A stretch of 64,000 bases of DNA, taken from assembly GCA_021604765.1 (NCBI GenBank), contig BQJP01000001.1, forward strand, positions 124,001-188,000, given 5' to 3'. Both the position numbers and the translations under genes were made by a program. This document shows, in pieces, positions 33,281-43,379 of the stretch. The stretch is from Thermodesulfobacteriota bacterium. GTDB lineage: Bacteria; Desulfobacterota_D; UBA1144; Nemesobacterales; UBA2774. The notes under the pieces are model-generated. The model searched no databases and was not told the origin of the DNA. It saw only the letters and a program-made list of their open reading frames with translations. Position 1 is the first letter of the stretch; every line of letters starts with the position of its first letter.

Positions 33281-34390
33281 ATGAAAACCAGAGCAGCTAT
33301 AGCATGGGAAGCTAATAAAGATCTTGAAATTGATGAGGTGGAGTTAGAAGGTCCCAAAGAAGGAGAAGTTCTCTGTAGAATGGTGGCAACAGGTGTTTGC
33401 CATACTGATGCTTACACACTCTCTGGAATAGATCCCGAAGGAGTTTTCCCTGCAATACTGGGTCACGAAGGTGGGGCAATTGTGGAAGAGGTTGGCCCAG
33501 GTGTTACTACAGTTAAGCCAGGAGACCATGTGGTCCCACTTTATATCCCTGAGTGTAGGAAGTGCAAGTACTGTCTGTCGGGCAAGACCAATTTATGCCA
33601 GGCCGTAAGAGACACGCAGGGAAGGGGGCTTATGCCTGACGGCACTACTCGGTTTTCAAAAGATGGTAAGGAAATATTCCATTATATGGGCACTTCTACC
33701 TTCTCAGAATATTCCGTTATCCCAGAGATCTCTCTCGCAGTAATAAACAAAGAGGCCCCTCTCGACAAAGTCTGTCTGCTAGGTTGCGGAATCACAACTG
33801 GAATTGGGGCTGTGCTCAACACGGCAAAAGTTCAGCCGGGATCAACAGTTGCAGTTTTTGGGTTAGGCTGCATTGGGCTCTCTGTCATACAGGGAGCTGT
33901 GATGGCGAAGGCACAAAGGATCATTGCGATAGATACCAATGAAGATAAATTTGAAATTGCCGGACAGCTTGGGGCCACTGATTTTCTTAATCCAGGCAAA
34001 CTAACGGACCCTATTCAGAATGTAATTGTAGATATGACGGACGGTGGTGTTGATTACTCTTTTGAGTGCGTGGGGAAGGTTGATATAATGAGGCCTGCTC
34101 TTGAGTGTTGTCACAAAGGTTGGGGAGAGTCTACTATAATAGGTGTTGCCGGAGCGGGGGAGGAAATCTCTACCAGACCGTTTCAACTTGTCACAGGACG
34201 TGTGTGGAGAGGGTCTGCATTTGGTGGAGTCAAAGGGCGCTCTGAGTTATCTGGGATAGTTGATAACTACATGAATGGGGAGATTAAGATTGATGAGCTT
34301 GTAAGTTTCAATATGCCTCTTGAACAAATAAATGATGCTTTTCATCTAATGCATGAGGGCAAAAGCATAAGGAGTGTTGTGCTCTTCTAA
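33281..34390 (+). CDS. frmA: S-(hydroxymethyl)glutathione dehydrogenase (class III alcohol dehydrogenase)
   Basis: The 369-residue length is standard for the family. Catalytic zinc site: Cys40 region [12 protein letters not shown] and [12 protein letters not shown]; structural zinc: [15 protein letters not shown]. The NAD-binding loop is [16 protein letters not shown]. The pattern [20 protein letters not shown] is typical of class III enzymes. It oxidises the spontaneous formaldehyde-glutathione adduct to S-formylglutathione. CGGAGGA precedes the ATG. The hydrolase for its product starts eight bases after its stop. Confidence 0.96.
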   Translation: MKTRAAIAWEANKDLEIDEVELEGPKEGEVLCRMVATGVCHTDAYTLSGIDPEGVFPAILGHEGGAIVEEVGPGVTTVKPGDHVVPLYIPECRKCKYCLSGKTNLCQAVRDTQGRGLMPDGTTRFSKDGKEIFHYMGTSTFSEYSVIPEISLAVINKEAPLDKVCLLGCGITTGIGAVLNTAKVQPGSTVAVFGLGCIGLSVIQGAVMAKAQRIIAIDTNEDKFEIAGQLGATDFLNPGKLTDPIQNVIVDMTDGGVDYSFECVGKVDIMRPALECCHKGWGESTIIGVAGAGEEISTRPFQLVTGRVWRGSAFGGVKGRSELSGIVDNYMNGEIKIDELVSFNMPLEQINDAFHLMHEGKSIRSVVLF

Positions 34391-34398
34391 TTATTAAT

Positions 34399-35247
34399 AT
34401 GGGACAAATAACAAAACTGAAGCAATATCTGTCTTTCGGTGGAACTGTGACGTTTTACTCTCACAAGTCGGAATCCACAAAGACGCCAATGAATTTCTCG
34501 GTATTTCATCCGCCTCAGGAATATAAAGTAAAAGTACCGGTATTATTTTGGCTCTCCGGGCTTACTTGTAATGAAGAAAATTTCATTACCAAAGCGGGAG
34601 CGCAAATGTGGGCTTCTCATCACGGCATAATGTTAGTCTGTCCTGACACAAGCCCGCGCGGAACTAATCTTCCTGGCGAGCACGATTCCTGGGATTTTGG
34701 CTCGGGGGCTGGGTTTTATGTTAACGCTGTTACCCCCGGATGGAGAGAGCACTACAGGATGTATGACTATGTAGTAAAGGAACTTCCCGAGTTAGTTGCT
34801 TCCAATTTTAATGTTGACATGGACAGGATCGGAATCTTTGGACATTCAATGGGAGGGCATGGGGCTCTTGTGCTTGGGCTTAGGAACCCGCATCTTTATA
34901 AATCCATCTCTGCATTTTCTCCAATTGGAGCGCCGTCATTATGTCCTTGGGGTCAAAAGGCTTTTACAGGCTATCTGGGAGAGGACAAAGAGTTGTGGAA
35001 AGAATACGACGCATCTGAATTAGTTAAAATCATTAGAAGAAATGACATTGTCCTTGTAGACCAGGGGACGGATGATGAGTTCCTTAAGGACCAACTTTTG
35101 CTTGATTACTTAGTAGAGGCCTGCCACGAAACTAAGTTTCCTCTTAAAATCAGAATGCAGAGGGACTATGACCACAGCTACTATTTTATAGCCACTTTTA
35201 TTAAAGACCATATTGAATTTCATGCTGAGAATTTTGAGAGGTTATAA
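34399..35247 (+). CDS. fghA: S-formylglutathione hydrolase (esterase D family)
   Basis: The 282-residue protein matches the esterase D family throughout: FWLSGLTCNEENFITKAG (50-67), CPDTSPRG (81-88), GHSMGGHGALVLGLRNP with nucleophile Ser150, acid Asp in DQGTDDEFLKDQLL and base His in RDYDHSYYFI. It splits S-formylglutathione into formate and glutathione, completing glutathione-dependent formaldehyde detoxification. It is adjacent to the dehydrogenase and surely cotranscribed. No formate dehydrogenase was seen in the window. Confidence 0.96.
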   Translation: MGQITKLKQYLSFGGTVTFYSHKSESTKTPMNFSVFHPPQEYKVKVPVLFWLSGLTCNEENFITKAGAQMWASHHGIMLVCPDTSPRGTNLPGEHDSWDFGSGAGFYVNAVTPGWREHYRMYDYVVKELPELVASNFNVDMDRIGIFGHSMGGHGALVLGLRNPHLYKSISAFSPIGAPSLCPWGQKAFTGYLGEDKELWKEYDASELVKIIRRNDIVLVDQGTDDEFLKDQLLLDYLVEACHETKFPLKIRMQRDYDHSYYFIATFIKDHIEFHAENFERL

Positions 35248-35482
35248 TTCCACTATTGCATAGTATGTGTTCACTTCTTTAATTTGAATCAGATAGGTTA
35301 GGGTGAGTTGTTAAAGTTGAATATAAAGTATTGATATGTAGCAATGCGGCATTGAGATGTGCTATGATAACATTTAGTTACAACTAATAGTTAAAGTAAA
35401 TTCTGCCTGCTGTTTTGCCAGCTTGACCCCTCTGTTTTTCGATTTTCCTTGATCGGTGAGACCCGGTAATTGAAGGATAATC

Positions 35483-35770
35483 CTAAATTCCCTTCATGAG
35501 AATTAGGTTGGTTTTGGTAGAGGTTAATCTGTCCTGAATAATGCCCTGATACTCAGGCGAGTAATACCATTTGAATGCCTGATCTTCATCCGGGAACTTG
35601 ATAATGACTGTGCCCTGATGAGGCCATTCTCCCTCTACTATCTTTACTTCGCGGTCTACTGCCATTACTTCTCCACTGTATTGATTTAAGATCGGCATGA
35701 ACTTCGATCTGTATTTTTCATAACCCTCGGGATCCTGAACATTTACTTGTGCGATAAAATATACTGGCAT
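35483..35770 (-). CDS. DUF1330-family protein
   Basis: This 95-residue protein is a small ferredoxin-like-fold member of DUF1330: YFIAQVNVQDPEGYEKYRSK at the start and GTVIIKFPDEDQAFKWYYSPEYQGIIQDR in the C-terminal half are the family's characteristic blocks. DUF1330 is related to dimeric alpha-beta barrel (NIPSNAP/EthD-like) proteins; function unknown. AGGAGG precedes the ATG. Confidence 0.92.
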   Translation of the reverse strand: MPVYFIAQVNVQDPEGYEKYRSKFMPILNQYSGEVMAVDREVKIVEGEWPHQGTVIIKFPDEDQAFKWYYSPEYQGIIQDRLTSTKTNLILMKGI

Positions 35771-35858
35771 AAGGACTACCTCCTATCTGTGGAATAACCT
35801 TAATATGATAGCTTAAAAATATAAATGAACCAGATTTGGATGGAAAAAATAGTTTGTA

Positions 35859-36200
35859 TTATTCTGGCAAGTTGGTTGGTAAGTCTCCAGGGAATGATTC
35901 CCTCGACCAATATGTACCGTCGGACCAATGAATTATTGTAGAATCAACTTCAAGTTGTCCTGAGATGTTTTCAGAGGGGAGATAAATGACTTCCTCATTA
36001 AAAGCTTTACCATGCGACTTATTGCCATCAGCATCAGTTACGCTAAAACGCCATCCTTTATCATAAATTTCTACTGATACGGGTTTCTCTCCCAAATACC
36101 AAGTTCCATCGATTCCTTGAACCTGGGACCAAGAATCTTGAGTAAAAGCGAATAAAACCATAAGGATTGCTACCAAACTTGCAGATACAAAATACTTCAT
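35859..36200 (-). CDS. Small secreted protein, unknown function
   Basis: The ATG at 36200 is chosen over 36215 because GGAGAAGAG lies just upstream. The 113-residue product has a signal peptide ending near SWSQV and a beta-rich mature domain with Trp/Tyr-rich repeats (GIDGTWYLGEKPVSVEIYDKGWRFSVTDADG, then IHWSDGTYWSRES). This resembles lipocalin-like or small beta-barrel exported proteins, but no family is assigned. Confidence 0.65.
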   Translation of the reverse strand: MKYFVSASLVAILMVLFAFTQDSWSQVQGIDGTWYLGEKPVSVEIYDKGWRFSVTDADGNKSHGKAFNEEVIYLPSENISGQLEVDSTIIHWSDGTYWSRESFPGDLPTNLPE

Positions 36201-36364
36201 AATTCTCTTCTCCAAAATTGAACAATTAAAGTCTATACATAAGTATAAGCCCGCAGCGCATTTATTTCAAACATTATTTTTTGTTTTTTAAAGTCACTGA
36301 ATTCTGAAGATTAGTTATAATATGTCATCCCAATTGTTTGATTGAGAGTACTTGCAGATTTAAC

Positions 36365-37048
36365 ATGAGAACACTTTGTATTGGTGACATACACGGAAAC
36401 TATAAAGCACTTGTTCAGGCGCTGGAACGGTCTAAATTTGATATGAAAAAAGATCGTCTTATCTCGCTTGGTGATATTTATGACGGTCATGCAAGAGGTC
36501 CTGAATGTGTCGATCTCTTGATGAAGATTAAGAACTTCGTTTGGGTGCTTGGAAATCACGATGAGTTTGTCCGCCGCTGGTTTAAAGGGGATTGGAAGAA
36601 AGATCCCGAGGGTGAGGCTAAGTGGTTAAAAAAGGGCGGTCTAATCACAAAAGATGCATATCAAAAGAACGGAAAACAAAATAAGAAGCTTATAAAAAAA
36701 CACAGTGATTTTGTTGAGAAAGCAGTACTGTATTTTATAGACGAAAAAAACAGGCTCTACGTTCATGCGGGGCTCAATTGGAAATACCCTGTGCATAAGC
36801 AACCTTCAGAGGCTAATTATTACACAGGGCGTGACACCTGGAGAGTCGATGCGCCAAAGCTAAAAAAAGCCGGAAAGAAATTTCCATATAAAAACGTCTT
36901 TATAGGACACACTCACACGGAGCTTGATTATCCAGACTGTAAACCTGTGAAAATTGCAAACCTCTGGAACTTGGACCAAGGAGCAGGGTGGGAAGGGAAA
37001 TTAACCATAATGGATGTTGATACCTTTAAATACTGGCAGAGTGACTGA
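36365..37048 (+). CDS. Serine/threonine-type metallophosphoesterase (ApaH-like)
   Basis: The ATG at 36365 opens MRTLCIGDIHGNYKALVQAL; an upstream TTG at 36338 is less likely. Metal motifs appear in order: GDIHGN, GDIYDGHARGP (GD-x-D-like, with a Tyr-Asp variant), LGNHDE, VHAGLNWKYP and GHTHTELDYP. This is the calcineurin-like bacterial PrpA/PrpE/ApaH arrangement, cytoplasmic, acting on phosphoproteins or dinucleotide polyphosphates. A TTATAAT lies about 45 bases upstream. Confidence 0.9.
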   Translation: MRTLCIGDIHGNYKALVQALERSKFDMKKDRLISLGDIYDGHARGPECVDLLMKIKNFVWVLGNHDEFVRRWFKGDWKKDPEGEAKWLKKGGLITKDAYQKNGKQNKKLIKKHSDFVEKAVLYFIDEKNRLYVHAGLNWKYPVHKQPSEANYYTGRDTWRVDAPKLKKAGKKFPYKNVFIGHTHTELDYPDCKPVKIANLWNLDQGAGWEGKLTIMDVDTFKYWQSD

Positions 37049-37373
37049 TAAGTCTTTAGTTTCATTGCCAAATTCACTTAAAAACTAAACCAGAACTTGT
37101 TTATTGTCTTGTTTGTCCATACATATATATAGCTATGTGTTGATTTTGTTGTCAGGTTTTAGTACAATATATATAGATAATTTTTTGACCGATTGCGTTA
37201 TATACATGGTTTATTGGTGGAGAAAACTTTGTATATAAGAAACTAGACTCTCTTTAGTTTCTTATCCTTTTAACACCTTCCGCAATTGTCAAAATTATCC
37301 AAGAGAATATAAGGCAGGATTTTGTTTTTAAGAAGTAGTAGTATCACAAAAAAGATGTGTGGAGGCACATGTG
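37049..37373. other. Promoter-containing gap upstream of the FG-GAP protein gene
   Basis: About 325 bases without a gene. A possible promoter is TTGTCA near 37151 with TATATA/TATAGA about 17 bases on. A hairpin AAGAAACTA-gactctct-TAGTTTCTT (37239-37265) sits in the middle of the long leader and could be a stabiliser or attenuator. Confidence 0.45.
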
Positions 37374-40019
37374 ATGACTAGATATAACAAGGGAGTTGCG
37401 GCTCTCTCTGTATTAGCCGTGTTGTTATTAGTTGGTGCTTTTCTTTTCAACCCGCTTGGTGAGACTGTAGATGCCAAGCAAGATTCCAAAGTAAGCAACA
37501 AATCACCCTTACCTAAGGCTCTTGTTCCAGTAGTGGCTAAGAGTTTAAGTAAAGACGATTCTTCTTATCATATTAATTCAACTAAGGACTTACACACTGC
37601 AAATACACCTAGACATGGTCTTGAGACCAGGTTTGAAAAAAACAGTGCAACTTTTAAGTCCGGAAGTGATTCATTTGAGCTTAGCTTAGATGCGCTTGGA
37701 AGAGGGGATCAATTAAACCCTGTTGCAAGTGTTTCTGGAGTTAAAGCTATCGACAACAGGCTCGAATACATAAGAGGTGATGTTACAGAGTGGTATGTGA
37801 ACAGCCTTTTGGGTATGGAGCAGGGCTTTACCCTAAGTCAGAGACCTGAAGGTAAGTCTGAACAAGTTAACATTCTTCTTGGTCTTAATACCGAAGGCGA
37901 TCTTAATGCAAAAGACAGTGAAAACGGAAAATCAATCATATTCACAGATTCAAGTGACAACGAAGTAATGTCATACAGTAAGCTCTATGTTTACGATGCG
38001 GAAGGCAAAGAGCTTGAGTCTACAATGAAACTTTCTGATAAAGGAATAGTAATTGCCTTTAATGATACAGAGGCAACTTATCCAGTAGTTGTTGACCCAC
38101 TTGTTGAGGTTCAGAGAATCCTTGCAAGTAATGGAAATGACAACGATCTCTTTGGAGCATGTTCAGCGGTTTATGATATGTTTGCAGTAGTAGGCGCGCC
38201 TGATAAAGGTAGAGGCTTTGCATATATCTTTGAGCGTGATATGGCTGGTGTGTGGAATGAGGTCATAGTTTTAAGGGGTCAGGATTTTGGCGCTAGCAGT
38301 GGCGCTGAATTTGGTGCGGCTTGTGATATCGCTGCGACTGAGAATTTTGGACCTGGAGTGACAGCATTTGCAGTAATTGGCGCTCCGGAAGATGATCTTG
38401 GTGCTGGAAGTGATCACGGAGCTGGATATGTGTTTGAGAGAGACGGTTCCGGTACATGGACTTTCGAACAAGAAATAAGTGCTTCTCCCAGACAAACTGA
38501 AGCGGATTTCGGTTTTGACGTAGCAATAACTGAGGAAGGCTACATTATTGCAGGTGCTCCTGATGACAACTTTGGACTTAATTGTCCTCCATTCTTCTTT
38601 AGCAATGCAGATAAAGGCCGAGCATACATATATGAGAGAAATGGCAGTTGGCCAGCAACACAGACGCAAAGAATACAGTCAGCTGTACCGTTTTGTGATG
38701 ACAATTTTGGCGAAGGTGTAGGTATAGATGGATCTTTCGCTATGGTTGGCGCACCGGGTACAACAAAAGTCATCCCAAACTTTCCTTTTTTCCTTACCGA
38801 TGCAGGAGCAGTTTATGCATTTGAAAGAGATGGCACATGGAGTCAAAATGGCACACGCATCATTCCATCACAAGTTGATGCAGATGATGAGTTTGGTGAT
38901 CATGTAGATGTTTATACTGGTGACAGTGGCACAAGAGCGATTGTTGGTGCTCCGGAAGCTAGCTTTGGAGGAGATGAAGGAGCTGGTGAAGCCTACATTT
39001 TAGAAAGAACCGGTGGATCACCACCAAACTGGGATAGCAACATTCAAAGACTGCGTGCACCTGTGGAGTTTCGTGGTGAAGAATTTGAGTTTGGCTCATG
39101 CGTGGGAATATGGGGAGACTATGCAATTGTCGGTGCAGAAGATGAAGACATCGACGGTGACAATGCTGTAGGTGCTTCATACATCTTTGGTCTTGATGAA
39201 GGTTCCTGGGTATTTGAGCAGAGACTTCTTGCTAGTGACCCAGGCGCAAATGACAAATTTGGAACAAGCTGTGATATAGACGATCTCATGCTAAGCATGG
39301 TTTATTCACCTGTCGCAATTGTTGGCGCAGAAGATAATGACATAGACGGTGAAAATGATCAGGGCGCAGCGTATCTCTTTGAACAAGAACAAACTGGAAC
39401 CATTACAATAGCAAAACAAACAATTCCAGACGGATTTGTTGCTGACTTTGACTTTGAGGGCATAGGGTTTGAACCTGGAAATGAATGTGAGTCTTTTACT
39501 CTATCTGACGACGGAGAGCAGGAATGTGGTGAGCAGGACGCTGGTACTTACACTATTAATGAAACTGTAACAAACGATTCTGAAGTCATAGTTACTTGTG
39601 ACAGTGGTGATTGGGAGCAGGTAGATGACGGGGTTGTTATAGAGCTCGTCGGCGGTGATGACATTACATGTACATTTACAAACACATTGCCACTTGAGCT
39701 TGGTCCAATACTCCCAGGAGTTAAAAACAATGTAAATACCATGACAGTTGCTCAGGCAACACCTGGCGGACAAGTAGCGTTTGTATGGGGATTTGGTCTT
39801 GGAACTACAATAATTGGCGGACCTATCTGTAATGGTATTGAACTGGGAATAAATCCTCTTGAGTTCCTGGGTTTTGTAAATGCAGACGGAGCCGGCATAG
39901 CTGAGTTCCTATTCTTTGTCCCATCGCTTGGGAATAATGCTTTGGCATATACACAAGCAGTAGATATTGATACTTGCCGAGCAAGTGAGGTTGTTGAAAA
40001 CTTACTCTCAGGTAATTAG
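37374..40019 (+). CDS. Large secreted FG-GAP/beta-propeller surface protein
   Basis: From ATG 37374 (GGAGG upstream) the product has about 881 residues. A signal peptide is followed by an N-terminal domain (about 40-240). Residues 245-670 hold at least six FG-GAP-like repeats of the form DLFGACSAVYDMFAVVGAPD ... GFAYIFERD, which fold as a seven-bladed propeller in integrins and related bacterial proteins. Then a prealbumin-like domain starts GTITIAKQTIPDGFVADFDF, and a C-terminal domain ends RASEVVENLLSGN. No CTERM sorting helix is visible. The role may be adhesion or ligand binding. A strong terminator follows. Confidence 0.85.
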   Translation: MTRYNKGVAALSVLAVLLLVGAFLFNPLGETVDAKQDSKVSNKSPLPKALVPVVAKSLSKDDSSYHINSTKDLHTANTPRHGLETRFEKNSATFKSGSDSFELSLDALGRGDQLNPVASVSGVKAIDNRLEYIRGDVTEWYVNSLLGMEQGFTLSQRPEGKSEQVNILLGLNTEGDLNAKDSENGKSIIFTDSSDNEVMSYSKLYVYDAEGKELESTMKLSDKGIVIAFNDTEATYPVVVDPLVEVQRILASNGNDNDLFGACSAVYDMFAVVGAPDKGRGFAYIFERDMAGVWNEVIVLRGQDFGASSGAEFGAACDIAATENFGPGVTAFAVIGAPEDDLGAGSDHGAGYVFERDGSGTWTFEQEISASPRQTEADFGFDVAITEEGYIIAGAPDDNFGLNCPPFFFSNADKGRAYIYERNGSWPATQTQRIQSAVPFCDDNFGEGVGIDGSFAMVGAPGTTKVIPNFPFFLTDAGAVYAFERDGTWSQNGTRIIPSQVDADDEFGDHVDVYTGDSGTRAIVGAPEASFGGDEGAGEAYILERTGGSPPNWDSNIQRLRAPVEFRGEEFEFGSCVGIWGDYAIVGAEDEDIDGDNAVGASYIFGLDEGSWVFEQRLLASDPGANDKFGTSCDIDDLMLSMVYSPVAIVGAEDNDIDGENDQGAAYLFEQEQTGTITIAKQTIPDGFVADFDFEGIGFEPGNECESFTLSDDGEQECGEQDAGTYTINETVTNDSEVIVTCDSGDWEQVDDGVVIELVGGDDITCTFTNTLPLELGPILPGVKNNVNTMTVAQATPGGQVAFVWGFGLGTTIIGGPICNGIELGINPLEFLGFVNADGAGIAEFLFFVPSLGNNALAYTQAVDIDTCRASEVVENLLSGN

Positions 40020-40078
40020 GGCAAAATAGCTTCTTGTTGTGCTTAGTTGTTAAGGAGCTTAATTAAAGAAAACAAACG

Positions 40079-40109
40079 GGGGCAAGCTATATAAGCTTGC
40101 CCCTTTTTT
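40079..40109 (+). terminator. Intrinsic terminator
   Basis: GGGGCAAGCT and AGCTTGCCCC form a 10-base-pair stem with a short loop, followed by TTTTTT, after the FG-GAP gene. Confidence 0.9.
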
Positions 40110-40186
40110 ATTTGTAAATGTTTTTAGAGTAAATGTTCTTAGAAAGGTTGTCCTAATCCAAACTCCTGTGTAAATTATAATTTCCT

Positions 40187-41014
40187 ATGAGCAAATATCT
40201 TATAATGAAAAAAGCTAAACTTGGAATCTTCTTTGCAGTTGTTCTCATAATAGTCGCCACATTTGCCTGCGGAAAGAAGACTCCCCCTGTTGTGGATACA
40301 CAAATAGCGCCGGTGAAAATCGCTGTCAATAACGGCTTTATGCCTACAGCTGAACTATTAGCTAGTGACTTTACTACTAATACAGGAATTGCCGTTGAGT
40401 TTACAAGCGGCTCAGACCAGGAACTGGTTGATATGGTCCTACAAGGCGGAGACTATGATGTTTTCATGGCATCTGATGTTGAGCACCCTCAGGCTCTAGT
40501 CGAAAAGGGAAAAGCACAGAGCGAAGGGGCGCTTGTGTACGCATATGGTATAGCCGCTCTTTACAGTAAAACCTGGAAGCTTCATTGGACAGCGCCTGAA
40601 TATCTTTATTCCGGACAGTTCAGCACATTAGGAATTCCGAGTCCTGAGGATAACCGCTACGGCAAAGCCGCAATCGCAATGCTTAAGAATATTGATGTGT
40701 ACGACAATGTCGAAAATAAAATCGTCTACACAAATAACGAAGAAGAAACACTTGCCAAAGTAAAAGCCAAGGAATTGGACGCTGGGTTTATTGCTTATAG
40801 CTCCTTGTCAGATAGAAGCAAGAGATGGGCATGGATTGTGCCTCAAAAGGTATATGACCCTATAGGGCAGGGCGCTGTATTAATAACCAAAGAGAATGTA
40901 AACGATTCAGCTAAAATCTGGATGGGGTATTTAAACTCAGACGGTGCAAGATCAATTATCCAGCAGTCAGGCTATGGCATACTTAACAGTGAAACAGTAA
41001 GTTCTTCTAATTAA
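40187..41014 (+). CDS. ModA-like substrate-binding lipoprotein, orphan
   Basis: The 275-residue protein has a lipobox near FACGKK (Cys28) and follows the molybdate-binding ModA plan: IAVNNGFMPTAELLASDFT, VEFTSGSDQELVDMV, YDVFMASDVEHPQALV, YGKAAIAMLKNIDVYDNV, the GQGAVLI near the end and SGYGI. No ModB/ModC genes are near. TATAAT ends five bases before the ATG and no ribosome site is visible, so a leaderless mRNA is possible; an internal ATG at 40205 is an alternative. The ligand could be molybdate, tungstate or something else. Confidence 0.85.
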   Translation: MSKYLIMKKAKLGIFFAVVLIIVATFACGKKTPPVVDTQIAPVKIAVNNGFMPTAELLASDFTTNTGIAVEFTSGSDQELVDMVLQGGDYDVFMASDVEHPQALVEKGKAQSEGALVYAYGIAALYSKTWKLHWTAPEYLYSGQFSTLGIPSPEDNRYGKAAIAMLKNIDVYDNVENKIVYTNNEEETLAKVKAKELDAGFIAYSSLSDRSKRWAWIVPQKVYDPIGQGAVLITKENVNDSAKIWMGYLNSDGARSIIQQSGYGILNSETVSSSN

Positions 41015-41133
41015 TATTAGGTTAATTCTTGACCTCTCTATACAAAAAGTACAATAAGCCATATACTCATTAATGGTAGGTTCATAAGCATATATAGCTT
41101 TATCCAAACCAACTTAACTTAAGGGAGAATCAG

Positions 41134-42246
41134 ATGGCAAGATTAATCAAACCAATTTTTACAATTGCAATATTATTAACGGCAGGTTTTTATAGTTATC
41201 AAACAGCTTATGGATGGCGGATCCTGGCTCAAACTAATGAACTATTCGCGGTTGGTACAGTCGGATCAGAGCATAGCTACCTTTACAGAATTGACCCTGC
41301 TACAGGAGAAACCACTTTAATTGGCGATACCGGTTTAAACAACTGCACAGGTCTTGATTTTACACCAGATGACAAGCTCAAAGCGTTTTGTGAGTTTAGA
41401 GAAGATGCCGAGGTTGTCAGCAAGGGTCTTTTAGAAGCAGGAGCAGCTGTTGAATTAAACATAGATGATGGAGCGGGTGAATGGGCAGTGCCTCATGGAA
41501 TATCAAATAACATAAGTGATATAACTATAAGAGAAGATGGTGTTTTGTTCAGCTATGAGAAAATTGATATAGATAACTTACACCAGCATCAGAAAGAAGA
41601 CGATTTTATGGCAATGCTTATTGGAAATCCTAATATAGACTCCCAGCACATAGGTTTGGCAGCATGGGGTGATTCTGAATTAAAAGCTTTTGCCAATGTT
41701 GATGATGAATCGTGGATGTTTAAATTAGATTCTGAAACTGGTGCCGCTACTCCTCTTGGAACACTTAGTTTTCCAGACTCCTTAGGCGATCAGTTGAGTC
41801 AGGACATTTCAACACGGGCTGAACCAGACTTAATACAGTTTGCTTCAGTGGATAGAGCAAGAATTGCAGGTGTTGACATTCCAACGTCAAATACTACTTC
41901 CGCTGCAGTAATAGGATATGCATTTCGAGAACAAGATGCAGATTTTGCTGCGCTCTTGTTTAAGTCTGATGGTGTTGTGATGAAAGCATCACCCACAAAT
42001 TCACAAAATGGGATACTTGTTGGTGATTGGGCTGCTATTGCTCTTATAGATGCTGATACAAGACAGATTGATTATATCGTTGAGCTGCAAAATCCAGGAT
42101 TTGCTATTCAGGCAATAGCTCTAAGACCGCGATCTCTTGCTCAAGTTCCAACACTCTCAGAGTGGGGCCTTATTACTACAGCGATCTTACTATTTGCCGG
42201 AGGTTTAGTTTTCTTTATAAGAAGAAAACCAAGAGTGTTAGTATAG
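41134..42246 (+). CDS. IPTL-CTERM exported protein
   Basis: The 370-residue protein has a signal peptide (cleavage near TAYGW) and a mature domain starting with a propeller-like block, TGETTLIGDTGLNNCTGLDF. It ends in VPTLSEWGLITTAILLFAGGLVFFIRRKPR, an IPTL-CTERM with a helix and Arg/Lys cluster, so it should be cleaved and anchored by the XrtH-type enzyme. AAGGGAG precedes the ATG. The 3' end is six bases from convergent purK. Confidence 0.83.
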   Translation: MARLIKPIFTIAILLTAGFYSYQTAYGWRILAQTNELFAVGTVGSEHSYLYRIDPATGETTLIGDTGLNNCTGLDFTPDDKLKAFCEFREDAEVVSKGLLEAGAAVELNIDDGAGEWAVPHGISNNISDITIREDGVLFSYEKIDIDNLHQHQKEDDFMAMLIGNPNIDSQHIGLAAWGDSELKAFANVDDESWMFKLDSETGAATPLGTLSFPDSLGDQLSQDISTRAEPDLIQFASVDRARIAGVDIPTSNTTSAAVIGYAFREQDADFAALLFKSDGVVMKASPTNSQNGILVGDWAAIALIDADTRQIDYIVELQNPGFAIQAIALRPRSLAQVPTLSEWGLITTAILLFAGGLVFFIRRKPRVLV

Positions 42247-42252
42247 ATAAAG

Positions 42253-43323
42253 TTACTTAAGTGGTTTTAGAACAGTGACATGACCCATCTTACGGCCGTT
42301 TCGGGTTTCTGACTTGCCATAGAGATGAATGCAAGCGCCTTTGGTTTCGTAGAAGTTCTTAATCTTATTCACATCCTTTCCGATCAGATTAGTCATAATC
42401 GCATCCGAATGCGGGGTAGGGTTGCCTACAGGAAGACCACAGACAGTGCGCACGTGCTGTTCAAACTGTGATACAGCGCAGGCATCAATCGTCCAGTGTC
42501 CTGAATTATGAGTTCTCGGAGCAATTTCATTTGCCAGTATGTCGCCTTTTTGGGTTACAAACATCTCAAGTCCAAGAACTCCTATTAGGCCTACTTCGCT
42601 TGCTAATTTCCTGGCTACCCTTTTTGCTTTGCCTACAACATTGGCATCTATGTTAGCGGGCACAGTGCTAGTGTGTAGAATGTGGTTTTTGTGCACGTTT
42701 TCTATGGGGCCATAAATAGCAGCCTTGCCATATTTGTCGCGCGCAATGATTATAGAAATCTCACACTTAAAATCAATCATTTCTTCTAGTATAAGCTCGT
42801 CAGAATTCAGTTTTGCAAAACTTTTTTTGGCGTTATCAGAGGCTTTGTGCACGGTCTGTCCTTTGCCGTCATAACCAAAGCGGGTTGTTTTCAAAATATA
42901 GTCTCTACACCTTAGATCATTAACTGCTTTATCAAGATCTTCGGGGCTATAAATGGCCGCCCACTTAGCAGTTTGTATGCCAATCTCGTTTAGGTACTTC
43001 TTCTCTATGATGCGGTTCTGTGCAATCTCCAAGAGCCTGTCGTCAGGATATACTCGCTTTGTTTCTTGAATGTAACGGATGGTTTCTACGGGAATGTTCT
43101 CGAACTCATAGGAGACTACGTCTACGCTGTCGGCAAAAGCTTTCAGCTTCCTTTTGTCTGTGTAAGAGCCTATATAGGACTTAGCCGCTACATGTCCAGC
43201 CGGGCTGTCTTTGTCGGGGCCGTAGATGTGGACCTTTATGCCAAGCTCAGCTGCCGCTAAGGCGCTCATTCGGCCTAGCTGTCCGCTTCCTAATATCCCT
43301 AATGTGATTGAGTGTTCTTTCAT
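42253..43323 (-). CDS. purK: N5-carboxyaminoimidazole ribonucleotide synthetase (PurK)
   Basis: The 356-residue ATP-grasp enzyme matches PurK: GILGSGQLGRMSALAAAELG (9-28), DVVSYEFENIPVETIRYI, the ATP-grasp lid LKTTRFGYDGKGQTVHK, EEMIDFKCEISIIIARD and ANEIAPRTHNSGHWTIDACAVSQFEQHVR. It carboxylates AIR to N5-CAIR using ATP and bicarbonate in de novo purine synthesis. AGGACGG precedes the ATG. purE lies 56 bases upstream on the same strand. Confidence 0.96.
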   Translation of the reverse strand: MKEHSITLGILGSGQLGRMSALAAAELGIKVHIYGPDKDSPAGHVAAKSYIGSYTDKRKLKAFADSVDVVSYEFENIPVETIRYIQETKRVYPDDRLLEIAQNRIIEKKYLNEIGIQTAKWAAIYSPEDLDKAVNDLRCRDYILKTTRFGYDGKGQTVHKASDNAKKSFAKLNSDELILEEMIDFKCEISIIIARDKYGKAAIYGPIENVHKNHILHTSTVPANIDANVVGKAKRVARKLASEVGLIGVLGLEMFVTQKGDILANEIAPRTHNSGHWTIDACAVSQFEQHVRTVCGLPVGNPTPHSDAIMTNLIGKDVNKIKNFYETKGACIHLYGKSETRNGRKMGHVTVLKPLK

Positions 43324-43379
43324 CCGTCCTAACTAAAATCCTCTTTCAATTAATGCATTCTAAAATACAAACGAATTGC

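Noticed and set aside
33281-35247. FrmR-type repressor or formate dehydrogenase with the formaldehyde genes
   Set aside because: Neither is present next to the pair; the small minus-strand ORF at 33096 is not FrmR-like.
35248-35482. Possible tRNA or RNA between convergent fghA and DUF1330 genes
   Set aside because: No tRNA arms or T-loop consensus and no convincing hairpin were seen.
38271-38669. 132-codon frame antisense to the FG-GAP protein
   Set aside because: Arises from repeated codons of the opposite strand; no signal or ribosome site.
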